The notes below the pieces were generated by a model. The model searched no databases. It was not told the origin of the DNA and was given only the letters and a program-made list of their open reading frames with translations. The translations under genes and the position numbers were made by a program. Shown here in pieces: positions 24,520 through 36,837 of a DNA stretch of 64,000 nt; position 1 is the stretch's first letter, and each line of letters starts with the position of its first letter. Source of the DNA: Epiperipatus broadwayi (taxonomy: Eukaryota; Onychophora; Udeonychophora; Euonychophora; Peripatidae); contig JAQFVV010000350.1 in the NCBI GenBank assembly GCA_028023455.1, forward strand, positions 778,157 to 842,156, written 5' to 3'.

Positions 24520-24960
24520 AACAATGGAAATGGATAATTGATATTGTATGGTCAAGTTGGATTGCTGGAGGCTAGAGAAAAGTAGGCGGAGTCTCAAACA
24601 AAAACCAGGCAGAAAGGTCAACCGTGGCCATCTTAGAAAAAACTAACATTCTAACTTTTGACGTGGTTGAGAGTAGATAGTCTCAAGACAGCACAGCAGT
24701 TGCTAGAGAAATCGCTACCACTCTTGTTAAGAAGTCCACCAGTAAACCGTAATGTCGATGGGCTAAGTGCCAGGAGCTGATCTCTGTCCTGCCAATTTGA
24801 ATCTTCGTGCCGCTGTCTGATCATGCTTTACGTGCTTCAAAATTTCCAACTTCCAATCTCCAAATTGACTATGCCTTTCAAGTAAATTTCAAATGCGCGC
24901 CTACGTTCGTCAGAAATACCATCGTGAGAAGCCAAGCCGGATGAAGAAAGAAGGGTAACT
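24520..24960 (+). promoter_or_regulatory. Candidate CpG-rich promoter and 5' exon
   Basis: Unlike the surroundings, this stretch is GC-richer and holds many CpGs. CCATCTT at 24628, a YY1-like site, is common just downstream of TATA-less starts. It carries several short upstream ORFs and ends in AAGAAAGAAGGGTAACT, where a GT at 24955 would make a plausible splice donor. The ORF from ATG 24893 (MRAYVRQKYHREKP, basic) is open through that donor. No protein family is recognised. It could equally be part of an unknown repeat. Confidence 0.35.
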
Positions 24961-25439
24961 GTGTTACATGAACTTTTAACTTTCTCCCGAGCTTAATGTT
25001 ATAGTTAATCTGTCAATCAAATTAATCACATGTAAGTTTTGTTTCTTTTATAATGCTACTTTTTAAAACCTGTCAGTAAATTTTCTTTTCTCTTTTTCCT
25101 CCGCTCTAGTCTTTAGAAGATAATTTATAAATATTGTACCTAATAATAATAATTCAAATGAATACATTTATATGTTTTTTGTAACTTATTCTATAAACAA
25201 ACGATGCCAATAGAAATATTTCCCAACTCTGTTTAAAGCTAGTTTATAATATTGATTATAGTTATTTTCAAAGTAAGTTCGTTTTTTTTTAATTAAAGAT
25301 TATTTCCTATATTGAGTTGGCAGATATTAGATCACTTTATTATTCTCCTTTATTTTTGTCATACTATTGTAACCTATCTTTCAATCTTAAATATGTAAAA
25401 TGGTTTTAAAGTTTTATCATCTTGTTGCCTACATGAAAT

Positions 25440-25950
25440 GAGAAATAATTCTCAGTGTATAATTTGTTACTATCGCTACCGCCTGTACAACCTGAGAGGT
25501 TAGGGGTTTCAGAGTAAACTTAATTAGTCGTTGCTTTTGCGGTCAGTTTGATTCCGCCATGTTTTATTGGAATAGTTATATCAGCCTGTTGCGTAGAGAT
25601 GGACGAATAGATTATTTAGGTTTTGTGTAATTCCGTTTCAAATCAACTTCAAGCACTGCGTCCTCGATGACTGTGGCAATGCCTTTCCTTCGCCGGGTTG
25701 GCATCTCGCCGTACTACCATATGGGAAAGAAAGCAATTCTTTTCCAGGTAATCTCTTGGATCACCGGGTTTCGAAATGATCCCGGCTGGTTGTAGTGTCC
25801 CGGATCTACTTGGGGGCATTAAGCCTTGTCAAAGTACAAGCCGCCGGTATTCCGTTAATGCACCGCAAGTGATTACTGTAGGCTCCTTAATCTAGGCAAC
25901 CACTAGTACATCAATCTTAGACATCATATTTATGCGAAGCCACCTCCAAC
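25440..25950. other. CpG-rich island of unknown nature
   Basis: The most GC-rich segment in the window (especially 25670-25890) with many CpGs, a second CCGCCATGTTTT YY1-like site at about 25555, and a 43-codon ORF from 25668 (MTVAMPFLRRVGISPYYH...) that reads through a CAG/GTAATC donor-like site at about 25749. Candidates are a host first exon, a regulatory island, or a young GC-rich repeat. I do not recognise the sequence. Confidence 0.3.
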
Positions 25951-27599
25951 TATTAGATATGCATAGCGGCTCGAATCTATTCGAAGAAAATAACTTAATA
26001 AAAATAGTAGATAAATATTTTCAATGCCCCAAATACTCTGATTCCCTTAGCCACCCATCAATCATTTAACTACACCGATATTGGCATGAGTTTGTTTACC
26101 AGGTAAAATGATTACTAAAGACTAGTAGCCAATTATAATAGAATATTTATGGAAGTCTTACCGTACTTTTGAATAATATTTGTTAATGCTTTCTATTTAT
26201 TATTAAACAACTTATTTAATCTAATTTTGTGTCTCCCACCTCATTACTCTCGAAGTCTATTTAGTCACCTACTATTGGTAACTTAAATATATACATTACA
26301 TTAATGACCGTACCAATATCCAGAGTATAATAGATCTATATATAATTAACTGTAAGTAATTTAGTCTGTGTTCTGAGTTGAGCTAGTAAAGGGATAACCC
26401 CGTGCTGTTATAAAGTCATCATCGGTTGGTCATACCGGGGTTTGGGTTTGAATTTAGTTGGCGTTTTGGAATTTATTCTTAAACGTGGACTGGGTTTGAA
26501 CTCGGGTACTGTGTATGAGTAAGCGTGGTGGACTTATACCGGTACAATATATTCTAAGTAAATTATGACTAAAAACTATTGTTGTAGAGGAAGTTCTTTA
26601 GCTTGGGAATTCCAATTTCATTTAGTAATCTATAATATTATTGTTAAAACATATTTCTCTATTTATATGAATAATTCCCTATATTCATTTGTTTATATCT
26701 TAATCCATGAAAATATTTAAAACACATACAATATATCTATGTTTGATTAGAAATAAGATCTAGTAGTATGTCTTCAATTTGTTATCTTTATAAGAGCAAA
26801 GAATGTATGGTCATTTTATATGGGATAAAGATGCTAACAGCATTTATAAAGTTTGTCATTTCAGTATTTTATATCATTAATGTACTGCACTTAGACATAA
26901 TTACACACACACACAACACACATATATATATATATATTGATGATCTCACATACTGTGATCACACATGTGTATATTTAATATTAAACAATATTAAATATTG
27001 TAGTGTTCTTTTCGAAATAGAAAAAGAAACAAATAAATAAAAGAATTAAGCCAATGAGGAAAGAAAAATGTCGTAATTAATTACTGTAATGAAATAAAAG
27101 AGAGGGAAATGAAATCAGAGAAGATGCTTATCTTTTACCCTCCAAAGTTTATATTTTGAAAAATATAAGAAGTTAATCGTCTATTTGGTTAAAAATCAAC
27201 AGTGAGAAAGGGAATATAAACGAAATAGGAACTTAAAATGATTTATAAAAAAAGTAAAAAAATTGAGGAGTTTAAATAAAATTAGAAATAGAATTTAAAA
27301 TGTGACAAAAGATAAAAATCTATTCTAAAAAAGTACACATTTTGACAAAAACGAAATGCATGTGTGAAAGTATGTATAATGAGAGCAATGTTTAATGCAT
27401 GTTAAATGATAATAATTTTATTAAAAAAAAAATAAAATAAATAAATGTAAAATATTGCTATGAAATTGTATGAAAAGGTAAATTTGTATAAGTTGTTGGA
27501 GGCGTCATAAAGTGAAAGGTGTGAAAGAAAAGCAACAAACAAAAAGATCAAGATAATGAAAGAATTTGAAAAAAAAGTAATTAATGAATTAATTGGGGA
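25951..27599. other. Mixed non-coding stretch
   Basis: A further CpG-containing patch at 26380-26560 includes CATACCGGGGTTTGGG and GGGTTTGAACTCGGG, the latter faintly like a tRNA B box. A short CA/TA microsatellite is at 26903-26938. No gene supported. Confidence 0.35.
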
Positions 27600-28020
27600 C
27601 TGTTCACGTAGAGACCTCGGTGAGGACACTGCTCTTGCAAAGAAAAACCAGATAGCTGACATGAAAATCCTTTAAAATTTAAATTTGCAAAGAAAAACCA
27701 AATAGCTGAGTAAAAGGTCCTTGACATAGAAGACTGAACACTTTGAACAGGAGAATAATCTACAACATGAGTGAAGCTTCAAGAATGTGTGGCTAAGGGC
27801 CATCATGATCACTGGCCAATTCAGACCCACTGTGCTCGTACAGTCACCTCGCCATGTAACAACTGCTAGTGCCTGCCTGATGATTTGCCTGCCATGCCCT
27901 TGATGTCCTAGTATGGAGAAGTCACTGCAGATATAAGGAGAGATTCCACAAACCAAATCCAAGCCTAAGAGTGACCATCTCTGCAAAAGAAATGGAGGAA
28001 TTCCACAGGATGGTCAATAG
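27600..28020. other. GC-richer unidentified segment
   Basis: About 400 bp of near-balanced composition. A minus-strand ORF (27672-27986) reads WSLLGLDLVCGISPYICSDF and CTSTVGLNWPVIMMALSH. I cannot name it; it may be a fragment of an old repeat or LINE. A 25-bp direct repeat (TTGCAAAGAAAAACCA.ATAGCTGA) occurs at 27637 and 27687. Confidence 0.35.
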
Positions 28021-28720
28021 GACATTCACTCACATTGGAAAAAAAGACAAACCTAGGTAAATTACATAACACACCTATATAGAACAAATGTGCACATACT
28101 TTTGATTTAAAGCAATTGCAAATCCTAGATATTCATGAGATAGACACTAATTAGACTCTTTCTAATATTGGGAATGGCAACTGTAAATGGATAATTTATT
28201 GTAATAAATTATAATCGTTTATAGGATTTAACCCATACATTTAATCGTAGCATTATAGATAAATGATTTTTTTATTGTATGTAAATATTTCAATTGATTT
28301 CTTTTTTGATATTTATTTATTATATTAAATGTTCCTTAATTATTTTGTCTGTTTCATCTCGTTTCTTCACCATTTCAAATAGTTAATATACCCGGAGGGT
28401 TTTGGGTTATAATTATTATTCCATTTTAAGTACTAAGTAACACGTGAGGCTAGTGGTATGGCATTTCTGATCCCATTAAATTTATGATTTATCCAAGCAC
28501 TGTAATTCTTTAATAATTACAGCAGTCGAAAGATGTTTGACTGGGAAAGATAACCTGGGCAATATTCGTATGGTCACAGGTTTGGTCAAGTATGGATATA
28601 GATTCGTTTATGTCCATAAGTTCTCTTTGCTTGTGGTAACAGAAGGTGGATGATTTTGAATTTAAGAATCTGTATTATATATAAATAAAAAGGAACGTCA
28701 TTCAATCATCACAATTCCAT
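28021..28720. other. AT-rich non-coding stretch
   Basis: Nothing recognised. Confidence 0.45.
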
Positions 28721-28721
28721 T

Positions 28722-28766
<45 letters not shown>
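28722..28766. repeat. (CA)n(TA)n compound microsatellite
   Basis: About 24 bases of CA followed by about 21 bases of TA. Confidence 0.95.
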
Positions 28767-28959
28767 AAAACCAGAGGAAATTTAAAAGCTCCTGGTTGTG
28801 GTCTTAGGCTATAATTTGATGATTTTAATTATCTACCAACAACTAAAGATTATTTTCAAATGAAGGAAGATTTGATAAATTGGACTATCTAATATGAAAT
28901 AAGATATTGTCAAAATTTGTGAAGTTAGAACCTCGAATAAAGAAACAAGTGATTTGTTA

Positions 28960-31380
28960 GATGTTCATATGTTTAGTTGCAAAAAACTACTGGGAGCTAT
29001 AAGAGATGTGAGATTAAATATAAATAAAAAATGAAATTGATGGTACATCAGAAAAAAATGCAAGATTAATTATTCAATGTAATGGAACATACAAAATGTA
29101 TATATTTCAGGTTCATGCCCAAGTTTTTATTCTGCTAAAAAAAGATATATACAAAATATTTCTAATCACACCAAAATATTATTACAGAAAACTTTAATAC
29201 TAAAATTAGTAAATGAGAAATAAGAAATAAACTAGACTTGTGGAATTTATTGAATAAAATAAATTACATATTACAAACTCTTATGAAAACATTTCTAAAC
29301 AGACATATTGGCTAAAAGAGAATATGTGATTCAAAATTATAATTTTTTTATTAGATTTAGCTTAACTTATTAGATTAGTTTAAGATACATTGTTAGAGCA
29401 AAAAAAAAACTAATTAATAGACAATCTTCAGAAGCAGTTCAATGGATTATTTAAATTAGAATTTGAATGATGCTTTAAAATAATGAAAGATATATAAAAT
29501 GATGCTTTGAATGAGATCAGTAAGAAAATAATTATTCTTTTCTACACAGCTGGCAGAAAGAAGCAGTAATTCAAGAGTAAATTTTCACAAATCCCAAAAA
29601 ATGTATGGAAAAAAAATATTTAAAAATTATCCATTAAGGTTGAACATCTTAAAAAACAGTAAAATAGCAGGAAAAAAATTTAATGAAGAGGATAATATTT
29701 AAGAGTTGAATTCAATAAGTTTGACATTTATACTTCAAATTGAGTAAGAAAACAACTGTGAATTGGAAAGAAAATCTACAGAAAAGAAGTTTCAGAAATA
29801 TAAAACAATATTCCTATAATAATAAGAAAAAATGATACCATTAATAAATACAGGATGATATTAAGAAATATATAGAAGAGACCTTCAAAAAATTATAATA
29901 AAAAATATGAAATCAATGTAACTCTTGCAACAAAAAAATAATTGAATGTTTGTTTCTGAAAACTTATTAAACGTTTCAATATCAGAAATAACGTACTAAT
30001 CTCCAAAGTCTGCCATTCTTTTCTACCATTGTATCAAATTATGTAGGCATCAATTATAATTATATTTTTTGAATTTCCAAGCAAATTAAATTGAAGAAAA
30101 TTTGTAATTAAATATACTGATAAAGAAAAAGCTCAAGAAAATTATGATTTTTTTTTGATATCTGAAAAAAAAAAGAATAGAGAAATTATTTGGAAAACTT
30201 TATACAAAATGCAAAAGATATTGAAATTTAAAAAAGTTGAAAAAAAAAGATATTAAAAATTACATAGCCATCATCATTTATTAGATATGTATTATATCTT
30301 TACAAAAATTACTTAACTATAAGAAACTTTGGAGTAAAATGAACTTAAAATAATAATCTCAAACTAAAAGTAATTTTCACACACCAGACCATATCTGAGT
30401 AATAAGAGAAATTATAAAAAAGATTATTAACTCTTAATTGTAAATTATTCTTTGAGTTTTAGTTTATGGAAAAGTATTGAACTCTTTAAGCATTTCCACT
30501 ATGATTAAAGTTTTGAACCATCAATATACATACCCAGAAATATTGACAAATTTTAAAGTATAGTTATTAAAATATAATAACAGTAATTAAATTATATAAT
30601 AATACTAAAAGATTAATAGTAATATGGATATTCAATAAAGAGGACACAAATAATTGGAGATTATTTAAATCATCTACATTTTACAGATGATTTAGTTGAT
30701 TTTGCAATCAGTGATTCAGAGTTTCAGAAAATGGTATAAAAGATAGCAGAGTAAAGAAGAAATTAAAGATAAATGATAAAAATACTTATGCATTTTCAAT
30801 GGTTTTTCACAGAAGTTAACAATTACAAGTATTGTCAGATTAATATTAATAAGAAATGGAAGCATAATAGATAAATTTAATCATAGAATAAACTTGGAGA
30901 AAATACTTTTTGTAGAAATAATACTTAAAGGCAATGTGCCTATGTGCTTGAAAAGAAAGATTTTAATGGATGTTTTTTTTAAAAATTCTTATAGATGGAT
31001 TCGAGACTTGATCTTTTAATAAAATTCAATAAGGGACTTCAGACTATACAATGGATTGCAGAAAGATGTATCTTGAAAATAGCAAAGAGTAATCAGAAGC
31101 AAAATACTTGTACAATAAATTGATATCACTTACATTATTGAAAGTATTAAACATTTGAATTAAATTGTACTGAACATAGTTCTAGAAGAAATGAGAATAG
31201 AGTTCTTAAATTAAATTTCAAGAGATTGTAAAAGACCTGGAAAAAGACAACAAGTGAGATGAATGGATGAGACAATAAAATTGTGATAAAATGTGGAGAA
31301 GAAATACAATAAAAACTATATTAAACTTTGAAAAACCAATAGTGGATTGATAATAGTTAAAACTGATGAGATGATAAAAT
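28960..31380 (+). mobile_element. RTE-like LINE, second decayed copy
   Basis: Plus-strand frames contain recognisable but broken pieces of the same LINE family as 19063-24030: YLNHLHFTDDLVDF (about 30660, the F.DD box with an altered residue), EIILKGNVPMCLKRKI (about 30918, closely matching LILKGNMPMCLKRKV of the other copy), and ISRDCKRPGKRQQVRWMDE near the end. The tail GATGAGATGATAAAA near 31365 echoes the TGA-rich tail. The 5' part from about 28960 is an assignment by weak similarity to an endonuclease region and is uncertain. Dense stops show it is old. Confidence 0.65.
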
Positions 31381-32422
31381 TTAAACTACCATAAACACTG
31401 CTCATTTAATGAATAAATACAACTTTATAATTTTAGTAAGTATTGAAAACAATTTTGTTTTCTTTCCCCACAGATATCAACTTACATTTAAAGTGTATTT
31501 TTGTTAATAACGTTTAAAAATCATATGCTTCAATTGCAGAAGTTTATTTTTTTAAAAAAAATTTAAAGTTTTTTTTTTTTTGCCATTAAAGGTAGTCATT
31601 AATTGTTTTTATGTTTTATTTTGGAATGAAATAAAATTTACCATTGATTATTTCTATATATTTATAAAATATTTTCTCAATAACGTAAGTTTAAAAACAA
31701 AGTTATATGAAATCTAAAATACCAATTTTGGAAATTATTTTTTTAAAAAAGACACTAGCTAAAGAATAGGATTTCAAAACAAAATAAAGTTTAGATAGTT
31801 GAAGCTGGTTGTTGTTAAATAAATATCCACGTGTGTAATTTTTATTTAAAAAAACATTTTAAATAAAAACTACTTTAAACATTTAATATATTTGAGAGTA
31901 TTCAGTAATTAAAAGAAGTGAAATAAAAAAAAAGAATAATATTGAGTATAAATTCATTTAGAATGTAATTCAAAGGATATTCATATGGAATTAGCCTCTT
32001 TGATGATCACTTGCTTCTTATTAATTCCTGAAACTATTACTTAAAAATTTTGCAATTTTGAGATTAAGATTATAACTAAAACTTGAAATACTTTTAAACT
32101 TCAAAAGTTATTTATGACATCTTTTTTTAATTCACCTTTCCCCAGTAACAAATGCTAGGGGGAAAACTAATAATATCCTTCTTTGAAAAGAAATATGTTG
32201 TTCAATGATATAGTAATACTATTAAAAATCTAAAGATTAAATCTAATATAACAAACAATAATGAAATATGTTTTAGAAAATTCCTATAAGGTCAAATTTT
32301 TATAGTTCCAAACTAGACATAAAAATAATAAGCGATTTTTAAATATAACAACATATCAAAATAATAAATTTGTTTAATAATATATATATTTTCTAATGCT
32401 TTATTTACTGTGTGTACTGAAA
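31381..32422. other. AT-rich non-coding stretch
   Basis: Nothing recognised. Confidence 0.45.
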
Positions 32423-32613
32423 AATCAAAAACAATTATTTTTTTCAACCACAAATGAGGATTTATATTTTGAAAAATAAAATTATGGGTTGTCCAGAAAT
32501 TAATTCAATCTCTTGTAGGGATTGATTTAATTAATTTCTGGACATTCTACATTTTTATTTCAAGCTAAATATAAAATGACAATTGTGGTTGAAGAAAATA
32601 ACTATTTTTGACT
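32423..32613. mobile_element. Small foldback element
   Basis: A palindrome of about 90-bp arms, tightest in the inner arms TGTCCAGAAATTAAT (32490) and ATTAATTTCTGGACA (32530-32544), extending outward to CAACCACAA / TTGTGGTTG and beyond with mismatches. No ORF. Confidence 0.7.
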
Positions 32614-32669
32614 TTGTAATAAAATGTAAATAAAAGTGTTTATTATAAAATATTATTATCAAATTGCAT

Positions 32670-33757
32670 TGACATCTTTAGTGTTTTTATAAACACATTA
32701 ACTCATAAATAAAGATGGATTTCCACCTTTATTGTTAAAAGAAGGTTGTCTTAGAAACAAATTTGAGATTGTTGATTGTTATTGATATTGGTATTATTTA
32801 AGTATTGACTTCTTTTAATGAATTTATATTTATAAACTTATCTAGCCTTGAACATTATTAGGTTTGTTATTTAAATAAATTAAAAAATAACAAACAAATA
32901 CAATCTTCTGTTTTAAAAATAGTCCATTAATTTCAGTATATATACAAAAAAACCACATACAAACTTGTTTATAAATTTTGATTTATTATAATATATACAA
33001 TTATAATGTACAATAATATACTCCAATGTTTCAACTATATTATTTTATAGTCTTTATCAAGGAACAACTAAAAAAATACATAAAAACAATAAATACAAAT
33101 ATTCAATAGTACATATAACAAATACATTTTATCAAACAATATTAACTTTTTATTATATTCATTTCTTAAATACCTTTCTTAAAATAATCCCTATAATTAT
33201 TTAATTAAATCAACCTATTATCCTTTTTTTTTCAGTTAACATCCTATTGATTACATGTTTCATTTCATTAATATAAATTCCTTTTATAATTCTTTGATAA
33301 TATGATATAATATATTCTAAAGATTCTATTTTAAAATCTTTATGTTTAAATTACTCATATGGCTATAAACTGCAGAATTTTTATCATTACTTTATTACTT
33401 TATTGTTTAAGTAATACATTGTAAGAGTGCAGTTTGAAAGTTATAATTGTAGTTTGAATATTATAATTGACTATTTGTTTGTTAGTCTGGATTTAGAACA
33501 GATTTGTTATCTTTAGTGTCTATATAAACATAGACCATAATTAAAGGTTGATTTCTATTTTTATAGTTAAAAGGAGGTTGCCCTGAAAGCAGATTGAGAC
33601 TGTTATTTATATTATCTAAGTGTTGACTGATTTCAATGAATTTACATATATATATTATTATATATTTTTTTAATATTAGTATCTTTTTTACAATTTTTCC
33701 AATTTTAATTAAAACAAAAAATAACAGCAATCTGTGTAATATTTGAAAGAAAATCAT
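32670..33757 (-). mobile_element. Decayed PLE-derived locus with direct repeat
   Basis: The minus-strand ORF at 33482-33757 ends EISQHLDNINNSLNLLSG, QPPFNYKNRNQPLIM and DTKDNKSVLNPD. A diverged direct copy of its last 150 bp lies at about 32670-32830 with stops. A hammerhead-like motif sits between them (33023-33063). This resembles the tandem pseudo-LTR layout of PLEs, but no reverse transcriptase is readable, so assignment is tentative; another LINE-type source is possible. Confidence 0.45.
33023..33063 (-). ncRNA. Hammerhead-like core (degenerate)
   Basis: Minus strand reads CTTGATAAAG, a stem II ACTATA/TATAGT, then TTGAAACATT. Relative to the hammerhead core it has an extra U and an altered G8, so activity is doubtful. 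Confidence 0.35.
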
Positions 33758-34046
33758 GCATTAAAATTAATTACTAGAATCATATGATTAACTGGCTATT
33801 ATATCATATTTGATAACAGAAAATATATTTAAAAAAAAAAAAGAGTGGTTTAAAATGTATTTAAATGCTCTAAAAGTTTTATCTAACAAAACTATAAACA
33901 AAACTGGTGATATAATAATTTTCTGAGTTGACATTATGATAGCATTAATTCACAATGTTATTGGTATTCAAAGTAACCTTATCATTTGATATGGTGATAT
34001 GGTTATACATAAAATATGTAACTTGTGCATAAACTATATATTCATC
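33758..34046. other. AT-rich spacer
   Basis: Nothing recognised. Confidence 0.4.
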
Positions 34047-34048
34047 TA

Positions 34049-34367
34049 AACAAAGCAAAGCAAAACCCTCATACAGTAGTGCCATCTTGTGCATAAAATC
34101 CCTATCTAGTGCCTACTCCTCCAATATCCCCATACTAGTTTCTGGCTTGTGGCCATTATTAGTGAGAAGTCTTGGATCTGAGAGCACTGCATCTAATCTT
34201 AGATCCAAGGCTCCTCACTGATAATGGCCAAAAGCCAGAAACTAGTATGGGGATACTGGAGGAGTAGGCACTAGATAGGGATTTTATGCACAAGTTTTCT
34301 GGCATCCATTGATTGCTCTTGTTGGCACAAGATGGCACTACTGTATGGGAGTTTTCATTGCTTTGTT
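34049..34367. mobile_element. Foldback element with TA flanks
   Basis: AAACAAAGCA at the left and TGCTTTGTT at the right are inverted and bordered by TA (34047-34048 and 34368-34369). Arms of roughly 140 bp are nearly perfect around CTAGTTTCTGGC / GCCAGAAACTAG, with a unique centre at about 34190. The right arm has a 37-bp insertion between GCACAA and GATGGCACTACTG, or the left lost it. No transposase; composition is clearly GC-richer than the flanks. Confidence 0.85.
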
Positions 34368-34369
34368 TA

Positions 34370-36030
34370 ATAACAATTATGTGCTAGTATGAATAGTGAT
34401 CATGTGATGTTTAGTGGTTTAATATATTCATCTACATGACATATTAATTTATTCAAGTTCAAATCATCTTCATTTGCTTTGAAGTACCAATTGTTTTGCC
34501 TGTGTTTTCATATATAGTATATCAAATGTTATCCTAACTCAAATTTATTCTTTTATACATATGTTAATATTTATGAATAACTATAATAAACTGAAGAAAT
34601 AGTTATTGCATTATACTTTAATCATTATTCTATACTGGATCTTTTATTTTATTTATTAATAATATTTCTTTATTTAAAAAAAATCATTTTTATTTATGAA
34701 AGAAGCATTTTAAAAAAGATTTTATAATAAAAAGAAATTAAAATTTGTTTTTATATTTCTATTTGAAATTAGTGTGATTGATTTTTCTTTTTAGTTTGTT
34801 TTAAAAAAAATTACTGCCTCTCATGTGTATCATAGAAAACTTAATGAATTAATGTTAATGTGTCAAATTTAATCTGCCAATTACCTCAGATTGTATAAAC
34901 TACTTGATAACCCTGAAATATTTTACTATAATATTAAATTGGAATCAATTTATAATATTATGTATAAAATTTGAAGCAATTTTACTTGATAAAAATATGT
35001 TAAATCTCAATTTCAAATTTTGTCCAAACAAACCAATCAACAGAGGTTTTAACATAAATAAAAGTGTTTAATATAAACTACTAATACGATAATATATAAA
35101 ATTTATATTTTATTCAAAAATTAATAATTTATATGTTTTATTTGTAAATAGAGAATAGTATACTCTAGTGAAATACTTAACCCAAATTAGAAGATGAGTA
35201 AAGTGCCAACAATTAGTCCTTTGACTGATGATATCAAGGGAGTAAGTAGTATTGGTGATGAAATTCACTTAAAGTGAATCAATTACAACTGCCTGTTGTA
35301 TTGATAAAACTAAAATATGTTTTGATTATTATAGTTTTAACTAAAATACTCAGATGTCAGAAACTTTCAATGAAAAAATCATCCAATATTTAAAAAAAGT
35401 ATTCAGTGTGCATTAGTGACTTTAGCCACTCTAAACTTTATTCATAATTTATTTAGTTATTTATTTTTGTTTTTATAAATAAAATTCAATATTTTTTCTC
35501 AGTATATGATGTTCACATGAAAATTTTATTTTATTTGTTTTGTGGTTCAATAATGATTAAAAGAAACAAAAAAAAATATCACCATTACTTTTGTTGTTTT
35601 TTATAATTATAAGTAGAATTGTTTCAAAGACCATTTTCATTATATAAATGTAAAATTAACCATATTGATAAAAATTCATTGAGAATACTTTTTTTCATTA
35701 AAATATATTTTTTTATCCTAAAGGCTAAAATGAATTCTTTTGTTTTAATTATAATATAATATTATTATGAGCACATTTTATTTTTAAATGTATGTTTTTA
35801 ATGAATTTTTTCAACAATGTAAAGTTATAATAAAAAATAAGCTTTATTAAAAATAAAAAGTGTAAGAAATAGTAATGAAATTAGCCCCATAAGATATTCA
35901 AAGCACATGGGTAACACATAATTTTTATTACAAATTGAGATAAAAATATAATCAGATCAAATAAATAACATAAATTAAAATTTTAAAAAAGTAAACAAAT
36001 GTAAGTGAAAATTGCACATAAACTACTGTG
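34370..36030. other. AT-rich non-coding stretch
   Basis: Nothing recognised. Confidence 0.45.
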
Positions 36031-36535
36031 TTTGGCCTGCCATATACATAAACATTATCAACATATCGGTAATATCCAATAATGTTTTTTTGATAATGTT
36101 CCTTTTTTAGAATAATTTCTACATATGAAGAAAATATTCTAAAAAAGGAATGTTATCAAAAAAAAACATTACTGTATATTACCAATATGTTGATGATGTT
36201 TTTGTATGTGGCAGGCCAAATACAATTAAAGAGTTGTTCAAAGAATTAAATAATTTAAATGGCTTAAAATGGATAACAACAGATGAACATTTAATGTGCA
36301 TTCAATTTCTTGATCTTAAAATAACTAGAAATCAATGTATGATGGATTACTGTATGATCATTAAACCAATAGTAAAAAGACGTTATATTTCATATAAATT
36401 AAGTGTGCCAATGTCACATAAAATGGCTGATTAAAACTCTTTCTTATTTAGAAATAATAGTCTTTGCAAATATTTATTGGATAAAGACAAAAATATTGAA
36501 ATATATTCAAATGAATTATTAAATGTTGGTTACAA
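36031..36535 (+). mobile_element. PLE fragment with inverted 5' end
   Basis: The first 80 bases (36031-36108) are the inverse of 36140-36220 (TTTGGCCTGCCA pairs with TGGCAGGCCAAA), giving a head-to-head junction; from there the plus strand continues into a reverse-transcriptase fragment. It ends at a TA microsatellite. The layout matches the other PLE loci in this window. Confidence 0.75.
36150..36434 (+). pseudogene. PLE reverse transcriptase fragment
   Basis: The frame reads YYQYVDDVFVCGRPNTIKEL, where YVDD is the catalytic box of Penelope-type reverse transcriptases, then IQFLDLKITRNQ (the FLD.. strand after the palm) and ISYKLSVPMSHKMAD before a TAA. Beyond the stop the same frame continues with SFLFRNNSLCKYLLDKD and IEIYSNELLNVGYN. 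Everything upstream of the palm is missing, replaced by the inverted copy. It is a truncated remnant. Confidence 0.8.
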
Positions 36536-36537
36536 TT

Positions 36538-36539
<2 letters not shown>

Positions 36540-36570
<31 letters not shown>

Positions 36571-36574
36571 TGTT

Positions 36575-36612
<38 letters not shown>

Positions 36613-36624
36613 AACATAATAAAT
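36540..36624. repeat. (TA)n microsatellite in a palindrome
   Basis: A TA run whose second half is enclosed by ATTTATTATGTTACAAT (36563) and its reverse complement ending at 36624. Confidence 0.9.
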
Positions 36625-36837
36625 GAAGAACAAATAACTATTATTATTTCTGAGTAAAGGAGTCCAAATATCAAGATATTAAGCAAATTATGAGCAATGT
36701 ATTATGGAAATCATGTGAGGTGAGTACACTAGTAATTCAATAAAATATAACTCAGGTATACAGGCAGTAGGTTTTATCCACTTTCATTTCGTGGTTTGAT
36801 GTTAAGTGCATGTTTAAACAAATACTAAGTGAATATG

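Noticed and set aside
25081-25111. Strong polypyrimidine tract plus CTCTAG, acceptor-like
   Set aside because: The following sequence has early stops in the relevant frames and no donor nearby, so an exon cannot be supported.
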